Source: Actinomycetota bacterium (GTDB lineage: Bacteria; Actinomycetota; UBA4738). Taken from it: 6,603 nucleotides of DNA. Position numbers and translations under genes: made by a program. The notes below the pieces were generated by a model. The model had not been told where the DNA came from and did no database searches. It was given only the letters and a program-made list of their open reading frames with translations. Positions 1 to 5,090 of the stretch are shown here, in pieces (within the stretch, counting starts at the first letter, position 1; the number at the start of each line of letters is the position of its first letter). The DNA is taken from positions 1 to 6,603 of the forward strand of contig VAYC01000292.1 of assembly GCA_005885025.1 (NCBI GenBank), written 5' to 3'.

Positions 1-1517
1 CGCCAGGGACGGTCAACCCCGCCCTGGCCACCGGCGAGATCGAGGTGGCAGCCGACGGGATCGAGGTCCTGACCGAGTCGGAGACGCCGCCGTTCCCCAT
101 CGAGGACCGCGTCGACCTCGACGAGGCCCTTCGCCTGAAGTACCGGTATCTGGACCTTCGGCGTCCCGAGATGACCGGCATCATGCGGCTTCGTCACCGG
201 GCGTTGGGCTCCATCCGGAGGTTCTTCGACGAGCGTGGGTTCGTCGACGTCGAGACGCCGATGCTCACCAAGAGCACGCCGGAGGGAGCGAGGGACTTCG
301 TCGTGCCCTCCCGGCTTCAGCGCGGAAAGGTCTACGCACTGCCGCAGTCACCGCAGCAGTTCAAACAGTTGCTGATGGTGGCCGGCTTCGACCGCTACTA
401 CCAGATCGCTCGATGCATGCGCGACGAGGACCTCCGGGCGGACCGGCACTGGGAGTTCACCCAGCTCGACCTGGAGATGTCGTTCGTGAACGAAGAGGAC
501 GTGTACGCGGTCCTGGAGTCGATGTTCGCCCGGCTGTGGAGCGAGATCCTGGGGGTGGAGATCAGCACGCCGTGGCCTCGCCTCACCTACGAGGAGTCCA
601 TGGCCCGGTTCGGGACCGACCACGCCGACACGCGGTACGGGCTGGAGCTGGCCGACCTCACGAAGGTGTTCGCCGGGAGCAGCTTCCGCGCCTTCTCTCA
701 AGTCGTCGCCGACGGGGGGGAGGTCCGGGGGTTTGCCGCACCGGGCGCCGCCGGATGGCCCCGAAGGGACCTCGACGGCCTGATCCAGGAGGCGAAGGCT
801 CGAGGGGCGGCCGGCCTCGTGTGGATCGCGTTCGAAGGGGGCGCGGCGCGCTCGCCCGTCGAGAAGCACCTTTCGGCGGACGAGGTGTTGGCCGTTCGGG
901 AAGCGACGGGCGCGGGAGACGGCGACCTGGTGGTCATCGTGGCGGATCGTCCGTCCCGCGTGGGCGTCGCCCTGGACGGCCTTCGCAGGCTCCTGGCCGA
1001 GCGACTCGGCCTGATCCCTCAGGGGCGGTGGGACTTCACCTGGATCACCGACTTCCCCATGTTCGAATGGAGCGAGGACGAAGGGAAATGGGTGGCCAAG
1101 CACCACCCCTTCACCATGCCGACCACGGAGGACCTGGATCCTGCAAGGGCCAAGGCCCGCGCCTACGACATCGTGCTCAACGGGTACGAGCTGGGGAGCG
1201 GGAGCATCCGGATCCACCGCCCCGACATACAGAGCAAGGTGTTCGACGTGCTGGGGCTGTCGCGCGCAGAAGCGGAGGAGAAGTTCGGACACATGCTCGA
1301 AGCGTTCCGCTACGGCGTCCCCCCGCACGGAGGCTTCGCCTTCGGATTGGACCGGGTGGTGATGATGCTGGCCGGGACCGAGAACATCCGCGACGTGATC
1401 GCCTTCCCGAAGACGTCCTCGGGCCAGGAATTGCTCACGGGGGCGCCCTCGGTGCCGTCGCAGGATCAGCTGAACCTCCTCGGTATCCGCTTCGTGGAGC
1501 CGCCCAAGCGGAGTTGA
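1..1517 (+). CDS. aspS: Aspartyl-tRNA synthetase (AspRS), 5'-truncated by the window edge
   Basis: Class IIb synthetase that charges tRNA-Asp (in some bacteria also tRNA-Asn) in the cytoplasm. The reading frame is open from base 3 (PGTVNPALATGEIEV...), so the GTG at 45 is an internal valine. About 504 residues are visible; the family is usually near 590, so most of the N-terminal OB-fold anticodon-binding domain lies upstream. Counting from the codon at 45, I see LKYRYLDLRRPEM (31-43), the flipping loop STPEGARDF (77-85), QSPQ with the active-site lysine (101-108), motif 2 RCMRDEDLRADR then EFTQLD (123-142), the GAD insertion domain (about 225-325), KHHPFTMP (352-359), ELGSGSIRIH (382-391) and motif 3 GFAFGLDRVV (430-439). 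All catalytic motifs are intact. One oddity is HW where most bacterial AspRS have QP, just before EFTQ. The TGA stop lies inside the -35 box of the next promoter. Whether it is discriminating cannot be judged without the anticodon-binding domain. Confidence 0.97.
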   Translation, partial: PGTVNPALATGEIEVAADGIEVLTESETPPFPIEDRVDLDEALRLKYRYLDLRRPEMTGIMRLRHRALGSIRRFFDERGFVDVETPMLTKSTPEGARDFVVPSRLQRGKVYALPQSPQQFKQLLMVAGFDRYYQIARCMRDEDLRADRHWEFTQLDLEMSFVNEEDVYAVLESMFARLWSEILGVEISTPWPRLTYEESMARFGTDHADTRYGLELADLTKVFAGSSFRAFSQVVADGGEVRGFAAPGAAGWPRRDLDGLIQEAKARGAAGLVWIAFEGGAARSPVEKHLSADEVLAVREATGAGDGDLVVIVADRPSRVGVALDGLRRLLAERLGLIPQGRWDFTWITDFPMFEWSEDEGKWVAKHHPFTMPTTEDLDPARAKARAYDIVLNGYELGSGSIRIHRPDIQSKVFDVLGLSRAEAEEKFGHMLEAFRYGVPPHGGFAFGLDRVVMMLAGTENIRDVIAFPKTSSGQELLTGAPSVPSQDQLNLLGIRFVEPPKRS

Positions 1518-1542
1518 ACGATCCGCTGTCCCGGCTTAGCAT
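1514..1542 (+). promoter_or_regulatory. Sigma70-type promoter of the 6S-like RNA
   Basis: TTGAAC (1514-1519) and TAGCAT (1537-1542) are separated by exactly 17 bases. This is close to the TTGACA / TATAAT consensus and fits the actinobacterial TANNNT -10 pattern. A start 7 bases past the -10 box falls at 1549, the first base of the closing stem of the folded element downstream. The -35 box overlaps the last coding bases and the TGA stop of aspS. It is the best-formed promoter seen in the window. Activity is inferred, not shown. Confidence 0.7.
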
Positions 1543-1548
1543 CCCGGC

Positions 1549-1723
1549 GGCGGATCGCCCCGGTTCGTGGGCTCGCAGAATCAGCATCGTCGAATCCGGG
1601 AGCCCGTCGCCGGCGTGTGGAGCTAGCACCCTCGGTGAGAGCCGCGGGGTACTCGAAGCCGCCGGGAGGGCACCCACCTGCGTGAGCGCAGGTTCGCGAC
1701 GAAGCGAACCGTGACGGTCCGCC
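1549..1723 (+). ncRNA. ssrS: Probable 6S RNA (RNA polymerase-binding regulator)
   Basis: No protein gene fits here, but the stretch folds into a 6S-like shape of about 175 nt (family usually 160-200). Closing stem: 1549-1557 pairs with 1715-1723 (GGCGGAUCG / CGGUCCGCC, one U-G); 1561-1567 pairs with 1705-1711 (CGGUUCG / CGAACCG); 1573-1576 pairs with 1696-1699. Central bubble: the 5' strand 1577-1597 is A/U-richer than its surroundings, and the 3' strand carries hairpin 1676-1693 (ACCUGCG-UGAG-CGCAGGU). Terminal stem: 1598-1615 pairs with 1660-1675 (GGG, GCCC, UC and CCGGCG blocks, with an A-A mismatch and single-base bulges). The CACCU-hairpin-AGGUU pattern resembles the 3' strand of known 6S RNAs. 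The site between aspS and rarA matches the 6S-1 (bsrA) neighbourhood in Bacillus. In that family the RNA mimics an open promoter, binds sigma70-type holoenzyme and templates short pRNAs. No U-rich terminator follows, so the 3' end (placed at the stem end) may be made by processing. The alternative is an unrelated structured RNA or a long rarA leader. Confidence 0.68.
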
Positions 1724-1750
1724 ACTCGCCCTCGGTCCCTCCGTTTCGCC

Positions 1751-1756
1751 TAGAGT
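1751..1756 (+). promoter_or_regulatory. -10 box for a leaderless rarA transcript
   Basis: TAGAGT matches TANNNT and ends six bases before the ATG at 1763. With the usual spacing the transcript would begin at the A of the ATG. There is no Shine-Dalgarno sequence in the 20 bases before the ATG, which fits leaderless translation, common in Actinomycetota. No convincing -35 box is seen 17 bases upstream. The gap from the end of the 6S-like fold (1724-1750) is otherwise featureless. Confidence 0.55.
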
Positions 1757-1762
1757 CGATGC

Positions 1763-3022
1763 ATGGCCGAGGTCCCACTCGCAACTCGCATGCGCCCTCA
1801 CACGCTCGACGAGGTCGTGGGACAGCGTCACCTGCTCGGGCCGGGGAAGGCGCTGACCTCTCTGGTCGGATCCGGCCACCTGCCGTCCCTCCTGTTGTGG
1901 GGGCCGGCCGGTAGCGGGAAGACCACCCTCGCCTTCATCCTCGGCAAGAGCGTGGGCGGCGAGATGGTCCAGCTCTCGGCCGTGGCCTCCGGAGTGGCCG
2001 ACGCCCGGAAAGTGATGGACCGGGCCAGGGGCAGCATGCTGCCCACCGTCCTGTTCGTCGACGAGGTCCACCGGTGGAGCAAGGCCCAGCAGGACGTCCT
2101 GCTCCCGGTCGTAGAGGACGGGACCATCATCCTGATCGGGGCCACCACCGAGAATCCTTACTTCTCCTTGGTCTCTCCGCTGCTGTCGCGGTGCCTGCTC
2201 CTGCACCTCGAGCCGTTGTCGGCGGACGACATCCGATCGTTGCTGGAGCGCGCGCTGGCCGACCCCGAACGAGGGCTCGGGGGCGTACACGTCAAGGTCA
2301 CCGACGAGGCACTCGACCACCTGGCCGGGATTGCCGGGGGCGACGCGCGGATCGCGCTGACGGGGCTGGAGACTGCCGTGTTGACGGCCCAGGGGCGCGG
2401 GGAGGCCGAAGTCGACCGGTCGATGGCCGAGGAATCCATCCAGAAGAAGGCCATCGTGTACGACCGGCAGGGCGACGCGCACTACGACGTCATCTCGGCG
2501 TTCATCAAGAGCATCCGCGGGTCCGACCCCGATGCCGCCCTGTTCTGGCTGGCCCGGATGCTGGAGGCGGGAGAGGATCCGCGGTACGTCGCCAGGCGCA
2601 TGGTGGTCCATGCCAGTGAGGACATCGGTCTGGCCGACCCGCGGGCCCTCCTCGTCGCGGTGGCGGCCGCCCAGGCCGTCGAGTACGTGGGGCTGCCCGA
2701 GGCGCGGCTGAACCTCGCCGAGGCCGCCATCTACCTGGCGAGGGCGCCGAAATCGAACAGCGTGATCACGGCCCTCGGCCGTGCCACCGAGGACGCCGCG
2801 TCCGTCGACCCGGTGCCGCTGCACTTGAAGGAGGCCTCCGGGCATCCCGGTTTGCGCAAGCTCGGCTACGGCAAGGGCTACAAGTACCCGCACGACTACC
2901 CCGGCCATCGCGTTGAACAGGAGTACCGGCCCGTCACGTTCGAAGGGAAGCCCTACTACGAGCCGTCGGATCAAGGAGAGGAAGGGCAGGGCGAGGCGCA
3001 CCCTCCAGGCGAAGGGTCTTGA
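1763..3022 (+). CDS. rarA: Replication-associated recombination protein A (RarA/MgsA family AAA+ ATPase)
   Basis: Clamp-loader-like AAA+ ATPase that acts at stalled replication forks and on gapped DNA ends; family members form tetramers and interact with SSB. The 419 residues show PLATRMRPHTLDEVVGQ (5-21), Walker A GPAGSGKTT (47-55), Walker B LFVDEVHR, sensor 1 IGATTENPYF, the arginine-finger region SPLLSRC, sensor 2 GDARIAL, and then the RarA-specific C-terminal half: YDRQGDAHYDVISAFIKS, RGSDPDAALFWLARML, ASEDIGLADPRAL, APKSN and LGYGKGYKYPHDYPG. The start at 1763 is supported by the family alignment beginning almost at once and by the -10 box placed for a leaderless ATG. The protein lacks the 15-25 residues found before PLAxRMRP in E. 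coli RarA. Oddities are HRWSK where HRFNK/HRFSK is usual, A and S in the P-loop, and an acidic, glycine-rich tail. It sits alone between the 6S-like RNA and the DUF948 gene. Confidence 0.95.
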   Translation: MAEVPLATRMRPHTLDEVVGQRHLLGPGKALTSLVGSGHLPSLLLWGPAGSGKTTLAFILGKSVGGEMVQLSAVASGVADARKVMDRARGSMLPTVLFVDEVHRWSKAQQDVLLPVVEDGTIILIGATTENPYFSLVSPLLSRCLLLHLEPLSADDIRSLLERALADPERGLGGVHVKVTDEALDHLAGIAGGDARIALTGLETAVLTAQGRGEAEVDRSMAEESIQKKAIVYDRQGDAHYDVISAFIKSIRGSDPDAALFWLARMLEAGEDPRYVARRMVVHASEDIGLADPRALLVAVAAAQAVEYVGLPEARLNLAEAAIYLARAPKSNSVITALGRATEDAASVDPVPLHLKEASGHPGLRKLGYGKGYKYPHDYPGHRVEQEYRPVTFEGKPYYEPSDQGEEGQGEAHPPGEGS

Positions 3023-3032
3023 ACCGTCCGGG

Positions 3033-3038
3033 TATGAT
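3033..3038 (+). promoter_or_regulatory. Possible -10 box upstream of the DUF948 gene
   Basis: TATGAT lies 11 bases after the rarA stop and would start a transcript near 3045, leaving a leader of about 27 bases that contains the GGAGG site. No -35 box is found at 16-18 bases; the nearby TTGAAC at 3019-3024 is only 8 bases away. The gene may also be read through from rarA. Confidence 0.35.
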
Positions 3039-3060
3039 TCGCGGACACTCTGGCTGAAAC

Positions 3061-3065
3061 GGAGG
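3061..3065 (+). promoter_or_regulatory. Shine-Dalgarno site deciding the DUF948 start
   Basis: GGAGG is followed six bases later by GTG at 3072. It selects this GTG over in-frame starts that lie inside rarA (for example ATG at 2913), which would add a low-complexity basic extension before the membrane segment. Confidence 0.8.
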
Positions 3066-3071
3066 TCGCAG

Positions 3072-3437
3072 GTGATCGCATCACTCGGCGGGTGGGCCGC
3101 CATCATCATCGTCGGTGTGGCGGCGGTACCCCTTCTGCTTCTGGGTGTTGTCTTCCTGCAGCTCTTCCGTGTGCTCGAGGCGACCCGCATGATCATCGAC
3201 GACATCCGGAAGGAGACCGTGCCCCTGCTCTCGGAGGTCAAGACGACGGTGAGTGGAGTGAATCGAGAGCTCGACCGCGTGGACGGGATGCTCGAGTCCG
3301 CGGGGAAGATCGTCAAGAACGCGGAGCGGCTGAGCGGCGTGATCGAGCAAGCTGTCTCCAGCCCGTTGATCAAGCTGGCCGCCTTCGGGGCCGGCGCGTC
3401 GAAAGCCTTTCGGCGCCTCCGCAAGGAGAAGGACTGA
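3072..3437 (+). CDS. DUF948-family membrane-anchored protein
   Basis: A 121-residue protein of unknown function. Residues about 8-32 form one hydrophobic membrane segment (WAAIIIVGVAAVPLLLLG...). It is followed by a long charged, probably coiled-coil region (TRMIIDDIRKETVPLLSEVK, then LDRVDGMLESAGKIVKNAER) with the spaced repeats typical of DUF948. The closing motif SSPLIKLAAFGAGASKAFRR matches the GPLVKxAAF-x-GV end that I recall from actinobacterial members. The likely topology is a short N-terminus, one membrane anchor and a coil on the other face. It begins at a GTG with a strong GGAGG site, 49 bases after rarA, and ends 3 bases before the next gene, so the two are probably translationally coupled. 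In Streptomyces the equivalent gene sits between rpsD and alaS; no rpsD is found here. The biochemical role is unknown; a cell-envelope role is only a guess. Confidence 0.85.
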   Translation: MIASLGGWAAIIIVGVAAVPLLLLGVVFLQLFRVLEATRMIIDDIRKETVPLLSEVKTTVSGVNRELDRVDGMLESAGKIVKNAERLSGVIEQAVSSPLIKLAAFGAGASKAFRRLRKEKD

Positions 3438-3440
3438 CCC

Positions 3441-3671
3441 GTGCGCCGCATCTTCTGGTTGGCCATGGGCTTGGGTGCGGGAGCGACGGGAGCCGTCATG
3501 GCGAGCCGGTGGGTCCGCCGCCAGGCCCGGCGGATGGCTCCGCCGAACCTGGCTCGTCAGTTCGGCCGGACGGTCCAGGATCTCGGAGCCGTGGTGGCCG
3601 AGGCCGGCCGCGAGTTCAACAGGGCAATGACGGAGAAGGAGTCGGAGCTCCGCGCTTCGCGCGAGCGGTAG
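3441..3671 (+). CDS. DUF6167-like small protein, probable single membrane segment
   Basis: A 76-residue protein starting at GTG, 3 bases after the DUF948 stop; the AAGGAGAAGGA stretch at the end of the upstream gene serves as its ribosome binding site. The N-terminus MRRIFWLAMGLGAGATGAVM is a short glycine/alanine-rich hydrophobic segment. A basic stretch follows (RWVRRQARRMAPPNLARQ), then a helical charged tail ending EFNRAMTEKESELRAS. This pattern of an RR-FW start, a GxxxG-rich anchor, basic residues, P-x-LA-x-Q, and a final helix with R/KE-x-EL resembles the DUF6167 proteins encoded just upstream of alaS in Streptomyces. The assignment rests on pattern and position, as overall identity looks low. 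The function is unknown. Tight spacing with the DUF948 gene suggests that the two act together, perhaps as a small membrane complex. Confidence 0.72.
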   Translation: MRRIFWLAMGLGAGATGAVMASRWVRRQARRMAPPNLARQFGRTVQDLGAVVAEAGREFNRAMTEKESELRASRER

Positions 3672-3684
3672 CGACGCCGGGAAC

Positions 3685-3690
3685 GGGGAG
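3685..3690 (+). promoter_or_regulatory. Shine-Dalgarno site of the M20 hydrolase gene
   Basis: GGGGAG (followed by AGG) lies eight bases before the ATG at 3699 and fixes the start. The gap to the preceding stop is 27 bases and shows no promoter, so co-transcription with the DUF948 pair is likely. Confidence 0.7.
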
Positions 3691-3698
3691 AGGCTGAG

Positions 3699-5039
3699 AT
3701 GCCCCAGCTGGTCGACGAGGTCACCGATCTCCTGCAGCAGCTCATCCGCAACGCCTGCGTGAACGACGGCCGCCCCGAATCGGGGGAGGAACGCAGGAGC
3801 GTCGATCTCCTGGAGTCCTACCTCGAGGGCTCGGGCGCCGATCTGCAGCGCTACGAATCGGCCCCCGGGCGGGCCAGCCTGGTCGCGCGCCTCGAGGGTT
3901 CGGACCCGGGCGCCCCCAGCCTCCTGTTGATGGGCCACACCGACGTGGTGCCGGTCAATCCGGACCGCTGGCGGCGCGACCCCTTCGCCGGCGAGCTCGT
4001 CGAGGGCGAGGTGTGGGGAAGGGGCGCGGTCGACATGCTGAACGAGACCGCGTCGCAGGCCGTCGCCTTCCGGCGGCTCGTCCAGGAGGGATTCAAGCCG
4101 AAGGGAACGCTCATCTACTTCGCCGTCGCGGACGAGGAGGCGCTGGGTACCTACGGGGCCGGATGGATGGTCGAGCACGAGCTGGACGCCGTCCGGGCGG
4201 ACTACGTGATCACCGAGTCGGGCGGGTTCCGGATGCCGCTGCCCTCCACGACCGGGATCAAGCTGCCCGTGATGGTGGGAGAGAAGGGCACGTACTGGTG
4301 CCGGATCCGTGTGAAAGGAACGCCCGGACACGGTTCGATGCCGCTTCGAACGGACAACGCCCTGGTCAAGGCGGCCGAGGTGGTACGCCGGATCGCCGAG
4401 TATCAGCCGCAGACGAACATCATCGACGCGTGGAAGGCTTTCGTGCATCGGTCGGATCTTCCCCCCGACCTGGCGGACATGCTGCTCGACCCCGCGAAGA
4501 TCAGGGAATTCACCGCCGGTTTCCCCGACGTGGGGTTGGCGCGCATGGTCCACGCGGCCACCCACACCACGTTCGCGCCCACCGTCATGCACGCCGGCGT
4601 CAAGACGAACATCATCCCCGACACCGTCGAGCTCGACGTCGACATCCGGACGCTCCCCGGTCAGGGGGAACAGGATGTCCTGGCCATGCTCGACGAGGCA
4701 CTCGGCGACTTGAAGGATGCCGTCGAGATCAGGGCCGCGAGCAACGACCCCGCGACCGCCTCTGCCGTGGAGACGCCGCTGTGGGACTCGCTCCAGGCCG
4801 TAACCGAGAAGCTGGTCCCGGGTGCGACGACGATTCCGTTCATCATCGTGGGCGCCACCGACGCCAGGTTCTTCCGGCGAGCCGGCATGACGGCGTATGG
4901 GGCCGGGCTGTTCAGCGACCACATCTCGTTCGCGGAGTTCGCCGCAATGTTCCACGGCGATGACGAACGGATCGACCAGGAATCGCTCCGGCTCTCCACG
5001 GATCTGTGGCTCGCGCTGGCCCACGACTTCCTGGGCTGA
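3699..5039 (+). CDS. M20/M25/M40-family metallo-hydrolase (peptidase or amidase)
   Basis: A 446-residue di-zinc hydrolase of the family that includes aminoacylases, carboxypeptidases, acetylornithine deacetylase and DapE. Visible key residues are GHTDVVP (His80, Asp82), WGRGAVDM (bridging Asp112), ADEE (general base Glu146 and ligand Glu147), ESGG (Glu173), the dimerisation-domain motif GTPGHGSMP (His211) and the C-terminal ligand HGDDERID (His419). All are intact, so it should be active. The inserted dimerisation domain spans roughly residues 190-330, including HAGVKTNIIPDTVELDVDIR. No signal peptide is seen, so it is likely cytoplasmic. The substrate cannot be told from the sequence; it resembles general M20 peptidases more than ArgE or DapE, and no arginine or lysine biosynthesis genes are nearby. 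It has its own strong Shine-Dalgarno site, lies 27 bases after the DUF6167-like gene and is probably in the same operon. I do not recall it as part of the standard actinobacterial alaS neighbourhood. Confidence 0.92.
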   Translation: MPQLVDEVTDLLQQLIRNACVNDGRPESGEERRSVDLLESYLEGSGADLQRYESAPGRASLVARLEGSDPGAPSLLLMGHTDVVPVNPDRWRRDPFAGELVEGEVWGRGAVDMLNETASQAVAFRRLVQEGFKPKGTLIYFAVADEEALGTYGAGWMVEHELDAVRADYVITESGGFRMPLPSTTGIKLPVMVGEKGTYWCRIRVKGTPGHGSMPLRTDNALVKAAEVVRRIAEYQPQTNIIDAWKAFVHRSDLPPDLADMLLDPAKIREFTAGFPDVGLARMVHAATHTTFAPTVMHAGVKTNIIPDTVELDVDIRTLPGQGEQDVLAMLDEALGDLKDAVEIRAASNDPATASAVETPLWDSLQAVTEKLVPGATTIPFIIVGATDARFFRRAGMTAYGAGLFSDHISFAEFAAMFHGDDERIDQESLRLSTDLWLALAHDFLG

Positions 5040-5076
5040 CGCCGCGTCGCTGACCGGGCGGCCGTGATGGGGCGGA

Positions 5077-5082
5077 TACACT
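5077..5082 (+). promoter_or_regulatory. Probable alaS -10 box, near-leaderless start
   Basis: TACACT fits TANNNT and ends eight bases before the alaS ATG at 5091, so transcription would begin at about 5089-5091. No Shine-Dalgarno sequence sits at a usable distance. A TGACC at 5051-5055 resembles part of a -35 box, but the spacer would be about 21 bases. The 51-base gap after the M20 gene also has a weak GC inverted repeat (5041-5045 with 5058-5062) without a U-tract, not convincing as a terminator. Confidence 0.45.
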
Positions 5083-5090
5083 AGCCCTCG

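Noticed and set aside
413..1714. Plus-strand open frame of 433 codons in another frame of aspS, running into the gap
   Set aside because: Overlaps the catalytic domain of aspS; the translation is Arg/Gly/Pro-rich and meaningless. It also runs through the paired stems of the structured RNA.
1549..1723. tRNA, SRP RNA, tmRNA or RNase P RNA in the aspS-rarA gap
   Set aside because: No cloverleaf or CCA end, no SRP GGAAGG/AGCAG loop motif, and the element is too short for tmRNA or RNase P RNA; the fold fits 6S RNA better.
1549..1762. T-box or riboswitch controlling rarA
   Set aside because: No T-box AGGGUGGNACCGCG motif, no terminator/antiterminator pair and no U-tract. rarA has its own -10 box at a leaderless distance.
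2913..3071. Upstream extension of the DUF948 protein starting inside rarA
   Set aside because: The extension is basic low-complexity sequence, and a GGAGG site six bases before the GTG at 3072 fixes the real start.
1466..3499. Long open frame on the minus strand (677 codons) across rarA and its flanks
   Set aside because: It lies antisense to rarA, the 6S-like locus and the DUF948 gene. Its translation is rich in R, G, P and H with no family motif, the usual shadow of high-GC coding sequence.
5040..5070. Intrinsic terminator after the M20 gene
   Set aside because: Only a 5-bp inverted repeat with a 12-base loop and no U-run; too weak to call.
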